This document shows positions 42,207-51,280 of a DNA stretch of 64,000 bases, piece after piece. The notes under the pieces were generated by a model. That model worked only from the letters and a program-made list of their open reading frames with translations. It had not been told where the DNA came from and made no database searches. A program made the position numbers and the translations under genes. Where the stretch lies: assembly GCF_041154745.1 (NCBI RefSeq), contig NZ_AP031573.1:4092001-4156000 (forward strand), in the 5' to 3' direction. Source of the DNA: Flavobacterium sp. CFS9. Its GTDB lineage: Bacteria > Bacteroidota > Bacteroidia > Flavobacteriales > Flavobacteriaceae. Within the stretch, counting starts at the first letter, position 1; each line of letters starts with the position of its first letter.

Positions 42207-42341
42207 AAACCGGACAGGTTTCTAAAACTTATTCCGGTTTGTTGTTCGTAGCGATAAGAATTAATTATTTTTCGATTATCATGGTCACGCCTTGCCTTTC
42301 GGCGGCGCAGATTGAAATTAGGCCGCGTCCGGATCCTTTTT
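42207..42341 (-). pseudogene. Duplicated, decaying copy of the thiolase 3' end and its terminator
   Basis: About 135 bp immediately downstream of the thiolase gene repeats 42350-42484. It still encodes GSGRGLISICAAERQGVTMIIEK and a stop in frame, where the intact gene has CAAGGQG, and then a damaged version of the AAACCGGACAGGTTT hairpin. It has no upstream coding part, so it is a gene-tail relic. Confidence 0.8.
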
Positions 42342-42349
42342 TTAAAATT

Positions 42350-42382
42350 AAACCGGACAGGTTTTTAAAACCTGTCCGGTTT
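42350..42382. terminator. Terminator of the thiolase gene
   Basis: AAACCGGACAGGTTT (42350-42364) and AAACCTGTCCGGTTT (42368-42382) form a perfect 15-bp stem with a 3-nt loop, 25 bp past the thiolase stop codon. Confidence 0.8.
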
Positions 42383-42406
42383 GTTGTTTACAACGATAGG
42401 AATTAA

Positions 42407-43687
42407 TTATTTTTCAATTATCATGGTCACGCCTTGTCCTCCGGCGGCACAGATGGAAATCAGTCCGCGTCCGGATCCTTTTTCGTTTAATAACTTTGCC
42501 ATAACACCAATGATTCGACCTCCTGTGGCAGCAAAAGGATGTGCTGCTGCGAGACTGCTTCCTTTTACATTCAGTTTTTCGCGATCGATTGCTCCAAGGG
42601 TTTTAGGAAGTCCAATTTGAGTACTTAGTTCAGTACTTTCCCAGATTTTAAGAGTCGCTAAAACCTGTGCGGCAAAAGCTTCATGAATTTCATAATAATC
42701 AAAATCCTGTAAGCTCAAACCTGCTTTATCCAGCATGCGACTGACAGCAAACAAAGGTGCCAATAGGAGATTCTGCTGATTTTTGACATATTCGATGGCA
42801 GCAATTTCAGCAAAGGTGATGTACGCTAAAATTGGCAAACCTTGTTCTTTTGCCCATTCCTCACTGGCTAAAAGTATACAGGAAGCACCATCAGTTAGTG
42901 GAGTTGAATTTCCTGCAGTTAAAGTTCCATTGATTTTGTCGAAGGCTGGTTTTAGTTTAGCTAGTTTTTCGAGGGTACTGTCTTTCCTTAAATTATTATC
43001 TTTTTCTAGTCCGTTAAAAGGAGTAATCATATCGTCAAAGAAACCCTCATCGTATGCTTTTGCCATATTGAGGTGACTTCTAAGCGCAAAGTTGTCCTGA
43101 TCTTCGCGGGAGATTTTATAATGTTTGGCAGTAATTTCGGTATGACCTCCCATCGAAAGTCCGGTTTGAACTTCTTCATTCTTAGGAACCAGCGGAGCCA
43201 AATCTTTTGGACGGATTTTTAGAAAGGACTTTATTTTTTCAGTAATTGATTTTGCATTTCTGGCATTGAGTAGAATTTTTCGAAGTTTATCACTCACCGC
43301 CATTGGAATATCACTTATCGAATCGACACCTCCGGCAATTCCGCACTCAATTTGACCTAGTGCAATTTTGTTGGCAATATAAATGGCACTTTCGATTCCG
43401 GTATCACAGGCCTGTTGCAAATCGCAGGCAGGAGTAGCGGGATCGAGTGTGGTTTTCAGTACACATTCTCGCATTAGATTATTGTCGTAAGTATGTTTGA
43501 TTACGGCCCCTCCGGCAACTTCACCGATTAATTTTCCTTTCAGATTGTATTTGGTTATAAGACCATCGAGAGCGGCGGTCATCATTTGTTGATTTCCAAC
43601 TTCTGCGTAGGCAGTATTGGCTCTTGCAAACGGAATACGGTTGTATCCCACAATAGCTACTTTTTTGATTGTGTTTGTGTGATTCAT
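42407..43687 (-). CDS. Acetyl-CoA C-acyltransferase (thiolase, FadI-like)
   Basis: Cytosolic thiolase of 426 residues that cleaves 3-ketoacyl-CoA or joins acetyl units. The nucleophile is Cys94 in QQACDTGIESA, with GGVDSISDIP following. Later motifs are NEIHEAF-like YYEIHEAFAAQVLA (active-site His), AAHPFAATGGRI (His) and CAAGGQG (second active-site Cys). The length is like the FadI/trifunctional-type thiolases rather than the 390-residue AtoB type. It is monocistronic, and its 3' end is duplicated just downstream. Confidence 0.9.
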   Translation of the reverse strand: MNHTNTIKKVAIVGYNRIPFARANTAYAEVGNQQMMTAALDGLITKYNLKGKLIGEVAGGAVIKHTYDNNLMRECVLKTTLDPATPACDLQQACDTGIESAIYIANKIALGQIECGIAGGVDSISDIPMAVSDKLRKILLNARNAKSITEKIKSFLKIRPKDLAPLVPKNEEVQTGLSMGGHTEITAKHYKISREDQDNFALRSHLNMAKAYDEGFFDDMITPFNGLEKDNNLRKDSTLEKLAKLKPAFDKINGTLTAGNSTPLTDGASCILLASEEWAKEQGLPILAYITFAEIAAIEYVKNQQNLLLAPLFAVSRMLDKAGLSLQDFDYYEIHEAFAAQVLATLKIWESTELSTQIGLPKTLGAIDREKLNVKGSSLAAAHPFAATGGRIIGVMAKLLNEKGSGRGLISICAAGGQGVTMIIEK

Positions 43688-43827
43688 AACTCAGGTGGTG
43701 TTTTTGTCGTTAAAGATAAGCAGAGTTATTTACTATTGAAGATTTTATGATTCAAAATAATAGGTCTTGGGATGATATTCAACGATTTGATTCTGATTTA
43801 TATTTATTTAGAATAATTAAAAATAAT

Positions 43828-43858
43828 TTGCAAAACGAAGTTTTAGCCCTTACTTTTG
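43828..43858 (+). promoter_or_regulatory. Consensus Bacteroidota promoter of the receptor gene
   Basis: TTG (43828-43830), a 20-nt spacer and TACTTTTG (43851-43858) match TTG-N(17-23)-TAnnTTTG. The start codon is 28 nt downstream at 43887. Confidence 0.7.
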
Positions 43859-43886
43859 CCAGCGAAATAAAAACCAATAAAAAATA

Positions 43887-46283
43887 ATGAATACGATGAG
43901 AATAAAAAGAATTTTACTTTCCTTAATTTTTCTAAACTCATTAGTGATGATGGGTCAGGGATTAGGAAAAGTAACCGGACGAGTTTCTTTAACCGGAAAT
44001 GTGCCGGCAGAAAATGTTTCAGTTGCGCTTAAAGGAACAAAATATAGTGCTATTACAAATGAACACGGACAGTACGAAATTAGAAATGTTAAGCCGGCAA
44101 GTTACACGATTAGCATTAGTGCGGTAGGAATTCGTCCCGTTGAAGATAAAATCACAGTTTCAGCAAAGCAAACCACAATGAAGAATTTCATGCTTTCGGA
44201 AAGTCAGGAAGATTTGGATGAAGTTGTGATTACTAAAAACAAATACAAGCAAGACAAGCCTTCTTTGTCCTTACGTCTTCAAACACCTGTGTTGGAAATT
44301 CCACAAAATATTCAGATTGTGAGCGGTCAGACATTAAAAGATCAGCAGATTGTGAGTATGAGTGACGGAGTAATCCGAAATGTGAGTGGAGCCGTGCGCT
44401 CTGAGCATTGGGGAGATTTGTACACGAATATTAAAATGCGTGGTTCACAAGTTCAGGCGTTCCGTAATGGTTTTAATGTGGTTACTTCTTTCTGGGGACC
44501 ACTTACGGAAGATATGAGCTTTGTCGATCATATTGAATTTGTAAAAGGACCTGCAGGATTTATGCTTTCCAGCGGTGATCCAAGCGGATTGTACAATGTG
44601 GTAACTAAGAAACCAACCGGAATGACTAAGGGGGAAGCTTCTGTAATTGCGGGAAGTTATGATTTTTACAGAGCGAGTATTGATCTTGATGGAAAATTGG
44701 ACAAAAAAGGAAAGTTATTGTACCGTTTTAATGCTGCGGCTCAAAACAGAGGCTCACACCGTTCATTTGAACACAATAACCGTTATGTAATTGCTCCGGT
44801 ACTTACGTATCAGGTTGATGATAAAACAAAGATTACGGCGGAGTATAATTTTCAGTATGCCAACATGACTGAAGTAGGTTCATATTATGTATTTGGGCCC
44901 AAAGCTGATGGATATGCCACTTTACCGGTTGGATTTACTCTGACTCAGCCTGGTATTCCGGATACTAATATTCAGGATCATAGCGGATACTTTATGTTTG
45001 AGCATAAGTTTGATGATAACTGGAAACTGACAGCACAAACTTCTTATTTCAAATACATTCAGCAAGGTTACAGTTCATGGCCAGCCAGCGTTGGCTCCAG
45101 TGAAAATACTCTTGGTAAAGGCAACATTATTAGAAATGTGGGTATCTGGGACGCAGAAAGTAACATGTATTTAGGTCAGATATTTGTAAACGGGAAGTTC
45201 AATACAGGAGCTGTCACACATAAAATACTAAGTGGTTTAGATTTGGGGAATAAAGATTATATGGCAGATTGGGGACAGTCTCATGATCTTGATACGGCTG
45301 CTAATCCATTTAATGTTTACAATCCAAATTATGGTACACCTTCTAATGGTCTTCCGGCTTTCGATCGTGCAACACCGCTTTCTGTCAGAGCAGGAGTTGG
45401 AGGCAGATTAGGGCAAAAATACGCTGCAGGTTACATTCAGGATGAGTTAGGGTTCTTTGAAAACAGGTTGAGATTGACTCTTGCGGCACGATACACCTGG
45501 ATTAGTCAAAACAGCTGGGGGACGGATGAATCTGACAGTCATATTACACCACGTGTAGGAGCCAGTTATTCTGTAACTGATAATTTGGCTGTTTACGGTT
45601 TATACGATCAGGCTTTTATACCACAATCGGGAATTATTCAGAATGGAGATAAGGTAAAACCGCTTACAGGAAATAATTTAGAGTTTGGAGTTAAGAAAGA
45701 TTGGTTTGACGGATCATGGAGTACTACATTATCGGCTTATCGTATCGTAAAACAAAATGAGCTTACTTCTGATCCTAAGAATGGACCAAATGATGTTTAT
45801 AAAATTGTTTTGGGAGAGAAAAGAGCGCAAGGTATTGAATTTGACGTAAGAGGAAAGTTATTTGACGGACTTAATCTTATTGCTAATTATGCTTTTACAG
45901 AATCTGTGGTAACAAGTTCAGTTGTTTCAACTATAACAGTAGGTTCAGTTGTACCGGGTTTTGCTAAACATACTGCAAATGCATGGTTGAACTACAGCAT
46001 CCAGGACGGAAAATTAAAAGGATTAGGAGCTTCTATAGGAGGAACTTATCTTGCAGGCCGCCAAACAGACAGTTGGAGTGTAGGAGCTATTAGCTTACCA
46101 AACTACTTTAAACTGGACGGAGGGTTATCTTATGAAACCGGGAAGTTTAAAGTGACAGCCAACGTATTTAACATTCTGGATAAATACCTGTACAGCGGAT
46201 CTTACTATGAGTGGCTTTCTGCTTATTACTGGCAAACAGAAGCCCCAAGAAACTTTAGAGTGGGGGTAACTTATAAATTCTGA
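43887..46283 (+). CDS. TonB-dependent siderophore receptor with carboxypeptidase-like N-domain
   Basis: Outer-membrane receptor of 798 residues. Signal sequence, then a carboxypeptidase-D-regulatory-like domain (about 25-110; GKVTGRVSLTGNVPAENV), a plug with LKDQQIVSMSDGVIRNVSGA and VEFVKGPAGFML...GDPSGLYNVVTKKP, and a barrel ending RNFRVGVTYKF. The domain order and GPAGFM/GLYNVVTKKP motifs fit siderophore receptors. ATG 43887 or 43896 could be the start; both give the same signal sequence. It is ended by the hairpin at 46364-46396. The next gene is convergent. Confidence 0.9.
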   Translation: MNTMRIKRILLSLIFLNSLVMMGQGLGKVTGRVSLTGNVPAENVSVALKGTKYSAITNEHGQYEIRNVKPASYTISISAVGIRPVEDKITVSAKQTTMKNFMLSESQEDLDEVVITKNKYKQDKPSLSLRLQTPVLEIPQNIQIVSGQTLKDQQIVSMSDGVIRNVSGAVRSEHWGDLYTNIKMRGSQVQAFRNGFNVVTSFWGPLTEDMSFVDHIEFVKGPAGFMLSSGDPSGLYNVVTKKPTGMTKGEASVIAGSYDFYRASIDLDGKLDKKGKLLYRFNAAAQNRGSHRSFEHNNRYVIAPVLTYQVDDKTKITAEYNFQYANMTEVGSYYVFGPKADGYATLPVGFTLTQPGIPDTNIQDHSGYFMFEHKFDDNWKLTAQTSYFKYIQQGYSSWPASVGSSENTLGKGNIIRNVGIWDAESNMYLGQIFVNGKFNTGAVTHKILSGLDLGNKDYMADWGQSHDLDTAANPFNVYNPNYGTPSNGLPAFDRATPLSVRAGVGGRLGQKYAAGYIQDELGFFENRLRLTLAARYTWISQNSWGTDESDSHITPRVGASYSVTDNLAVYGLYDQAFIPQSGIIQNGDKVKPLTGNNLEFGVKKDWFDGSWSTTLSAYRIVKQNELTSDPKNGPNDVYKIVLGEKRAQGIEFDVRGKLFDGLNLIANYAFTESVVTSSVVSTITVGSVVPGFAKHTANAWLNYSIQDGKLKGLGASIGGTYLAGRQTDSWSVGAISLPNYFKLDGGLSYETGKFKVTANVFNILDKYLYSGSYYEWLSAYYWQTEAPRNFRVGVTYKF

Positions 46284-46363
46284 TTTTTTAGGTTCAAAGG
46301 TGCTGAGGCAATAAGTTACAGAGGTTTTTAGCTGTAATGTTTTTAGCTGTAATTTTAAATGAC

Positions 46364-46400
46364 AAACCCGACAGGTTTCAAAAACCTGTCGGGTTTATTT
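46364..46400. terminator. Terminator between receptor and LLM genes
   Basis: AAACCCGACAGGTTT (46364-46378) and AAACCTGTCGGGTTT (46382-46396), a perfect 15-bp stem with a 3-nt loop and T-rich tail. Same stem as at 37704-37736. Convergent genes end at 46283 (+) and 46451 (-). Confidence 0.85.
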
Positions 46401-46450
46401 CGTTTTATAAAGTTAAAAATAATTTTAACCCGTTATCTGCGTCTAAAAAG

Positions 46451-47473
46451 TTATCCTTTTTGAATGAGCGGAATTACTTTTGCTCCTATAAATTCAATAG
46501 CACTCATGAGTTGTGTATGTGTAAGACCTGCGTTGTCCATTTGAAAGGTAAATCTCGAAATACCTCCAAGTGATTCGCTGTGACGCAAAATTTTATCGGC
46601 AATGCGTTCAGGGCCTCCCACAACCAGTACACCTAAATCGTCAATTAACCCGTCAAATTTGGTTTTGGTAACGGGTGGCCACCCGCGTTCCAAGCCTAAT
46701 TTTGTCCAAAGTTCAGCATAACCGGGATAATACTCTTCAATTGCCTTTTCGGTTGTGCTTGCTACATATCCTGGTGAATGCAGGCCTACTTTAAGTTCTT
46801 CGGGTTGGTATCCGGCAGCTTTTCCTGCTTCACGATACAAATCAACTAAAGGACGAAAACGATGAGTCTGACCTCCAATAACTGCGACCATCAAAGGGAG
46901 TCCTAAAGATCCGGCCCGAATAAAAGATTCAGGAGTTCCGCCAACACCTAACCAAACAGGCAGCTTTTCCTGTAAAGCTCTCGGATAAACCGGAAGATTG
47001 TTTATGGACGGGCGAAATTTTCCCGACCAGGTCACAAATTCATTGTCTCTGATTTGAAGTAAGAGATCTAATTTTTCTTTAAAAAGTTCATCGTAGTCAT
47101 TCAGATTAAATCCAAAAAGCGGGTAAGCTTCGATGGAAGATCCTCGGCCTACTACAATTTCGGCTCTTCCTTTTGAAATTAAATCAAGAGTTGCAAAGCT
47201 TTGATAAACTCGTACCGGATCGGCGGCACTTAGAACCGAAACAGCACTTGACAATCGAATGCGTTTGGTTCGCGCTGCGGCAGCACTTAAAATCACCGCA
47301 GTTGCCGAATCTAAAAATTCTTTTTTATGATGTTCACCAATACCAAAAACATCAAGTCCGGCCTGATCTGCCAGCTCGATTCTTTGCAGCAGCTGTTCCA
47401 TTGCATCAACACTGCTTAAGGTATTGTGGTCTCCGTACATCGCCGAAGCGAAACTGTCAATTCCTATTTCCAT
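46451..47473 (-). CDS. LLM-class flavin-dependent oxidoreductase
   Basis: A 340-residue bacterial luciferase-like (TIM-barrel) oxidoreductase using F420 or FMNH2. It shows ADQAGLDVFGIGEHHKKEF, the usual N-terminal GEHH motif, TKRIRLSSAVSVLSAADPVR, and GRAEIVVGRGSSIEAYPLFG. The family acts on alkanes, aldehydes or sulfonates; the actual substrate is unknown. Not in an obvious operon with its neighbours. Confidence 0.88.
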   Translation of the reverse strand: MEIGIDSFASAMYGDHNTLSSVDAMEQLLQRIELADQAGLDVFGIGEHHKKEFLDSATAVILSAAAARTKRIRLSSAVSVLSAADPVRVYQSFATLDLISKGRAEIVVGRGSSIEAYPLFGFNLNDYDELFKEKLDLLLQIRDNEFVTWSGKFRPSINNLPVYPRALQEKLPVWLGVGGTPESFIRAGSLGLPLMVAVIGGQTHRFRPLVDLYREAGKAAGYQPEELKVGLHSPGYVASTTEKAIEEYYPGYAELWTKLGLERGWPPVTKTKFDGLIDDLGVLVVGGPERIADKILRHSESLGGISRFTFQMDNAGLTHTQLMSAIEFIGAKVIPLIQKG

Positions 47474-47663
47474 TTTTTTTAGCTTTAGGCTTTAAGCTTT
47501 AGACGATACGCTATCTTATTAAGCCTACATCCAAATGCTTGTCGCAGTTATCAGTAAATCCGACAGGTTTTTAAAATCTGTAGGATTGGGTTGTTATATG
47601 TTTATTTTAGTAAGCTTATTGCCTATAGCCTAGGGCTTATAGCTTAAAGCTTACAGCCAATAA
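47474..47663. repeat. Intergenic AGCTTTAGGCTTTAAGCTT repeat cluster
   Basis: TTTAGCTTTAGGCTTTAAGCTT (47478 onward) has an imperfect inverted partner at about 47616-47655 (AGCCTAGGGCTTATAGCTT, AAGCTTACAGCC). Between them, at about 47556-47588, is a decayed member of the AAACCCGACAGGTTT hairpin family (ATCCGACAGGTTTTTAAAATC). Confidence 0.5.
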
Positions 47664-48071
47664 TTAATGTGAGAAACCAAAGGAAACACTGATCAGAATA
47701 ATCACAATAACAATTAAGGTGATGCCTACATACAGATAATCTTTTTCCAGTAAAAACGAAAATAGTGATAGTAAAACCCTTAAAACCGGAGTTAGAAAAA
47801 GGAGAATAATTCCAAAGAAGATTAAGGATTCACCATTTCCCTGCATTACACCCTGATAAATTGCCGAAATTACTTCAAAGATATTACGGTCATTTTCATG
47901 AAAGACTGAATAATCTTCAATATCTGCGCTGTGATGCAGTAGGTAAACAATTCCGCCAATAAAGGCTACGGATAAAGAAATCCAGACGCCATAACGCAAT
48001 AAATTTCCGATAATGGTTTGAAAATCTTTTTCTCCAAATTTTTCGTGCTGCATAGTCTTAGATTTTTCCAT
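47664..48071 (-). CDS. DUF1634 membrane protein
   Basis: A 135-residue membrane protein with three hydrophobic segments (ISLSVAFIGGIVYLL; LIFFGIILLFLTPVLRVLLSLFSFLL; YVGITLIVIVIILISVSF). The pattern LRYGVWISLSVAF and LFLTPVLRVLLSLF matches DUF1634, which I recall as usually paired with TSUP transporters. The ATG at 48071 overlaps the TSUP stop by 14 nt; a second ATG at 48053 would not. Either way the genes are coupled. Role probably accessory to the sulfite/anion exporter. Confidence 0.8.
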   Translation of the reverse strand: MEKSKTMQHEKFGEKDFQTIIGNLLRYGVWISLSVAFIGGIVYLLHHSADIEDYSVFHENDRNIFEVISAIYQGVMQGNGESLIFFGIILLFLTPVLRVLLSLFSFLLEKDYLYVGITLIVIVIILISVSFGFSH

Positions 48072-48894
48072 TTATTCCGTTATAAATCATATTTACTGCT
48101 AATACAAAGATGAGACAGGCAAAGAATATTCGCAGTTTCTTAGGATTTGTTTTCACTAAAACTTTTGCTCCTGCCATAGCCCCAAAAAGCACACCAACGA
48201 CTACAGGCATACAGATTCCCGGTTCGATATATCCTTTCTGAATATAAATGACAGAACTTGCCATTGCGGTAACGCCCATCATAAAGTTACTGGTGGTAGT
48301 AGAAACTTTAAAGGGAACCCTCATAATATTGTCCATAGCGATTACTTTAAAAGCACCGGAACCAATTCCTAATAAACCGGACATCATTCCGGCAATTCCC
48401 ATCATACTGAAACCGCCTATGACATTTTTAGTACCGTAATGAACTACTTTACCGTCGTGTGAGGGATAAGTGCCTTCTAATTTTAGTTTTTTAGCCAGAG
48501 AACTGGATTCTAAAACAATATGTTCTTCTTTTTTGCGAAGGGAATTGATAGCTGAAAAAATTAAAGTAAGACCGAATAAAACGGCGATAAACGAAGTAGG
48601 GGCGATGGTTGAAAGCAGAGCTCCGCAAACAGCACCTATAGTGGTGGCAATTTCCAGAAAGATACCCATTCGCATGTTGGTGATTCCTTCTCTGACATAA
48701 GCTGCGGCCGAACCTGAAGAAGTTGCAATTACGGAAACCAGAGCCGCACCAATTGCATAATGAATGTCAACACCAAGAATGACTGTTAAAAGCGGAATTA
48801 TGATAATTCCTCCACCTAAACCTGATAATGAGCCAATAAAACCTGCTAAAAAAGCACCAAGAATCATAATCAGGGTAAACGTAAGTACTGTCAT
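48058..48894 (-). CDS. TSUP family (TauE/SafE) anion permease
   Basis: Inner-membrane permease of 278 residues and about eight membrane segments. The TSUP signature repeats appear as GFIGSLSGLGGGIIIIPLLT near the N-terminus and GMMSGLLGIGSGAFKVIAM in the second half. Members move sulfite, sulfonate or related organosulfur anions. The overlapping DUF1634 gene follows downstream on the same strand. Confidence 0.88.
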   Translation of the reverse strand: MTVLTFTLIMILGAFLAGFIGSLSGLGGGIIIIPLLTVILGVDIHYAIGAALVSVIATSSGSAAAYVREGITNMRMGIFLEIATTIGAVCGALLSTIAPTSFIAVLFGLTLIFSAINSLRKKEEHIVLESSSLAKKLKLEGTYPSHDGKVVHYGTKNVIGGFSMMGIAGMMSGLLGIGSGAFKVIAMDNIMRVPFKVSTTTSNFMMGVTAMASSVIYIQKGYIEPGICMPVVVGVLFGAMAGAKVLVKTNPKKLRIFFACLIFVLAVNMIYNGINGKI

Positions 48895-49082
48895 TCGAAT
48901 CGATTTTGTTACCGCTAATTTACGAATTGATATTGGGTGAGGAACTGTTTTATTTCTTAATTAAAAACTAAAATAAAATCACCCTAAAGTGTATAGGAGG
49001 AAAAATAATGACAAAGAAATTCTAACTGATTGATTTTTAGGTAATAATCAGAAGTATTGATGATGCGCTAAGAGGGAAGATT

Positions 49083-49394
49083 TTAATGGTTGTCTTCTAT
49101 TATTTTCTGCACACTATTGATAAAAGTCTCCGTATCCTTAACATCCTGTTTGATGTATAAATCATATTTGGTTAATTTATACTGATCAATCATGTCTTTT
49201 TTTAAATACTTTATGAGAGATTCGAGAGTTCGGGTATCTTCCTCATTTTGCCTTTTTAGTTCCCTTTGTTTGCTTTGCAAGTAATCCAGACTGTTTTTTA
49301 ATCTCTCGACATTTAACTTTTCCACTCTTTTCCTTCGTTTAAAATTATTTAATAAACGATATCCCGGGAGGTAATTAAGCTCAATATGCCCCAA
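49083..49394 (-). CDS. Hypothetical coiled-coil protein, start uncertain
   Basis: A 103-residue, very charged, helical frame (KRRKRVEKLNVERLKNSLDYL, then KQRELKRQNEEDTRTLESL) ending with a short C-terminal helix. No family recognised. No in-frame ATG exists near the start; TTG 49394 is the only reasonable start, and a stop lies three codons upstream. So it may be a small real gene or a remnant of a longer one. Confidence 0.4.
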   Translation of the reverse strand: MGHIELNYLPGYRLLNNFKRRKRVEKLNVERLKNSLDYLQSKQRELKRQNEEDTRTLESLIKYLKKDMIDQYKLTKYDLYIKQDVKDTETFINSVQKIIEDNH

Positions 49395-49611
49395 AAACCA
49401 TTACCATTTGAGCATAATTCCCCCAGAGTATCGTATTTTCATACATACGTTTAAATTGAGAATTTAGATTTGGGAATTGTTATAAAATTTGTATTGTGAT
49501 TTATAAAATTTGTATTTGAGATAAGCAGGTTGTTGAAAGCCCAGTGTTTTGGTCCTTTTTGCAGGTAGTTATTTTTTGAGGATTTTTATTTTGAATGCGT
49601 TTTATAGAATT

Positions 49612-50049
49612 TTATTTGGATCGATTGTCTAAAGCGAGATACGTTTTCTCCAAAGAAGAAAGTAATAAGGCAGCTGCGGCACTTGTTAGAACTGAGTAAT
49701 CAAAAGGCGCTTTTACAGAGACAGAAACGGCCATTGATATCGCAAAAAGCAGCATTAAACCTGCAGTTGCCAAAGCAATGTAGCGGGTTTTATATCCTAT
49801 GATGAGAAACAAACCAAAGAGAATTTCGAAAAAAGTAGCTAAAGTACCTAAGATTTCGGCTAATGATCTGCCGGCAAAAGCATTTAAGGTTTGAGTATAC
49901 GTAACAAAATGATCCCAGTTGCCCCATGCCACACCCGGATCTCCCGGAGCACCCCAATAGCCAAAACGATCTGCAACAGCAGAGAGCATAGTAACTCCTA
50001 AAACAATTCTTAAAATAAAACCTGCCTGTAGTGTAGACGCTTTTTCCAT
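49612..50049 (-). CDS. DoxX-family membrane protein
   Basis: A 145-residue inner-membrane protein with four hydrophobic segments. ATG 50049 (MEKASTLQAGF) is chosen over the upstream in-frame 50088. The pattern ILRIVLGVTMLSAVADRFG, then AEILGTLATFFEILFGLFLIIGYKTRYIALATAGLML, is typical of DoxX/DoxD-like proteins linked to quinone or thiosulfate redox chemistry in some organisms. It is divergent from the MDR-family gene at 50241, a pairing that may reflect shared redox stress control. Confidence 0.75.
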   Translation of the reverse strand: MEKASTLQAGFILRIVLGVTMLSAVADRFGYWGAPGDPGVAWGNWDHFVTYTQTLNAFAGRSLAEILGTLATFFEILFGLFLIIGYKTRYIALATAGLMLLFAISMAVSVSVKAPFDYSVLTSAAAALLLSSLEKTYLALDNRSK

Positions 50050-50211
50050 TTCGATCTTTTTACGTAAAGATAACAAGATATTGGGCAATTTTGCCGGTTA
50101 ATTTCATGATGATAGTTGGAGAAATATTGTTACGACTCTTTCTTTTGAGTTTTGAGAAGAATATACTGGTTTAAGTTTAAATTATACCGTTTCTAAAATC
50201 CTCAAGGCATT

Positions 50212-50219
50212 TATCTTTG
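50212..50219 (+). promoter_or_regulatory. Candidate -7 element of the MDR gene
   Basis: TATCTTTG matches TAnnTTTG and ends 21 nt before ATG 50241. No TTG lies at the -33 spacing. Confidence 0.45.
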
Positions 50220-50240
50220 TAGTATATAGTACAACTTAAA

Positions 50241-51263
50241 ATGATAAAGATGAAAGCCATAGGATTTAAAACATCGTTGCCCATTGCTGAAGAAGAGAGC
50301 TTTATAGCATTTGAAGCTTCAAAACCTATTCCGGGAGAACGTGATTTGTTAGTAAAAATTAGTGCGGTATCTGTGAATCCTGTCGATTTTAAAATTCGTC
50401 AGAATAGTACAAAAGATACCGTTTTAGAAACTCCGAAAATTATAGGCTGGGATGCTGTGGGTATTGTTGAAGCGGTAGGAGAGAAAGTAAGCCTTTTTGA
50501 GGTGGGAGATGAAGTTTTCTATGCCGGAGATATTACCAAACCCGGCAGCAATGCCGAATACCAGATTATTGACGAACGAATAGTAGGCAGGAAGCCAAAG
50601 ACATTATCTATTGAAGAAGCAGCTGTTATACCTCTTACCGGATTAACAGCCTGGGAAATTCTTTTTGACCGCATCCGAATCCATCCTGAAAAAGATAAGG
50701 GTAAGTCGATCTTAGTTATTGGAGGGGCAGGAGGAGTCGGTTCGATCGCCATACAACTGGCCAAAAAAGTGGCAGGCCTTACTGTTATTGCAACTGCATC
50801 CCGCCCGGAAACGATTGTCTGGTGCAAAGAACAGGGCGCCGATTACGTAGTCGATCATCGAAATTTAATTGCTTCGGTTCAGGAAGCCGGGTTTCAACAG
50901 GTTGATTTTATTTTAGATTTTGTAGATACGAATTCCTATTGGGATATTATGGTCGAATTGATTAAACCGCAAGGACATATTGCATCTATTACCGGAAGCA
51001 GTGATCCTGTGGCTCTGAACAAACTGAAAAATAAAAGCGCTTCCTTCTCATGGGAGCTTATGTACACACGATCGATGTATGAAACCGATGATATGCAGGA
51101 ACAGCATGTTATTCTGAACAAACTGGCAGATCTTCTGGATCAGGGTATTCTAAAATCAACGCTAAATCTAACGTTAACAGGTCTAACAGTAGATAATTTT
51201 AAAAAAGCGCATGAACTGTTAGAATCAGGGAAGACGATTGGTAAAATTGCTATTAAGTTCTAA
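50241..51263 (+). CDS. Zinc-binding-type MDR alcohol dehydrogenase/quinone oxidoreductase
   Basis: Cytosolic medium-chain reductase of 340 residues, NADPH-dependent. The nucleotide motif is SILVIGGAGGVGSIAIQLAK; AVSVNPVDFKIRQ and IGWDAVGIVEAVGEKV are the N-terminal family signatures. It lacks the four-cysteine structural zinc cluster, as quinone oxidoreductases (QOR/ZADH branch) do. Likely role: reduction of quinones or enones. A second start at 50250 (MKAIGFK) is possible. Convergent with the LytTR gene. Confidence 0.85.
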   Translation: MIKMKAIGFKTSLPIAEEESFIAFEASKPIPGERDLLVKISAVSVNPVDFKIRQNSTKDTVLETPKIIGWDAVGIVEAVGEKVSLFEVGDEVFYAGDITKPGSNAEYQIIDERIVGRKPKTLSIEEAAVIPLTGLTAWEILFDRIRIHPEKDKGKSILVIGGAGGVGSIAIQLAKKVAGLTVIATASRPETIVWCKEQGADYVVDHRNLIASVQEAGFQQVDFILDFVDTNSYWDIMVELIKPQGHIASITGSSDPVALNKLKNKSASFSWELMYTRSMYETDDMQEQHVILNKLADLLDQGILKSTLNLTLTGLTVDNFKKAHELLESGKTIGKIAIKF

Positions 51264-51280
51264 AGACAATTGGGGAAGGA

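Noticed and set aside
42207..42341. Independent small gene downstream of the thiolase
   Set aside because: The frame exists only because it copies the thiolase C-terminus; it has no start codon or own promoter.
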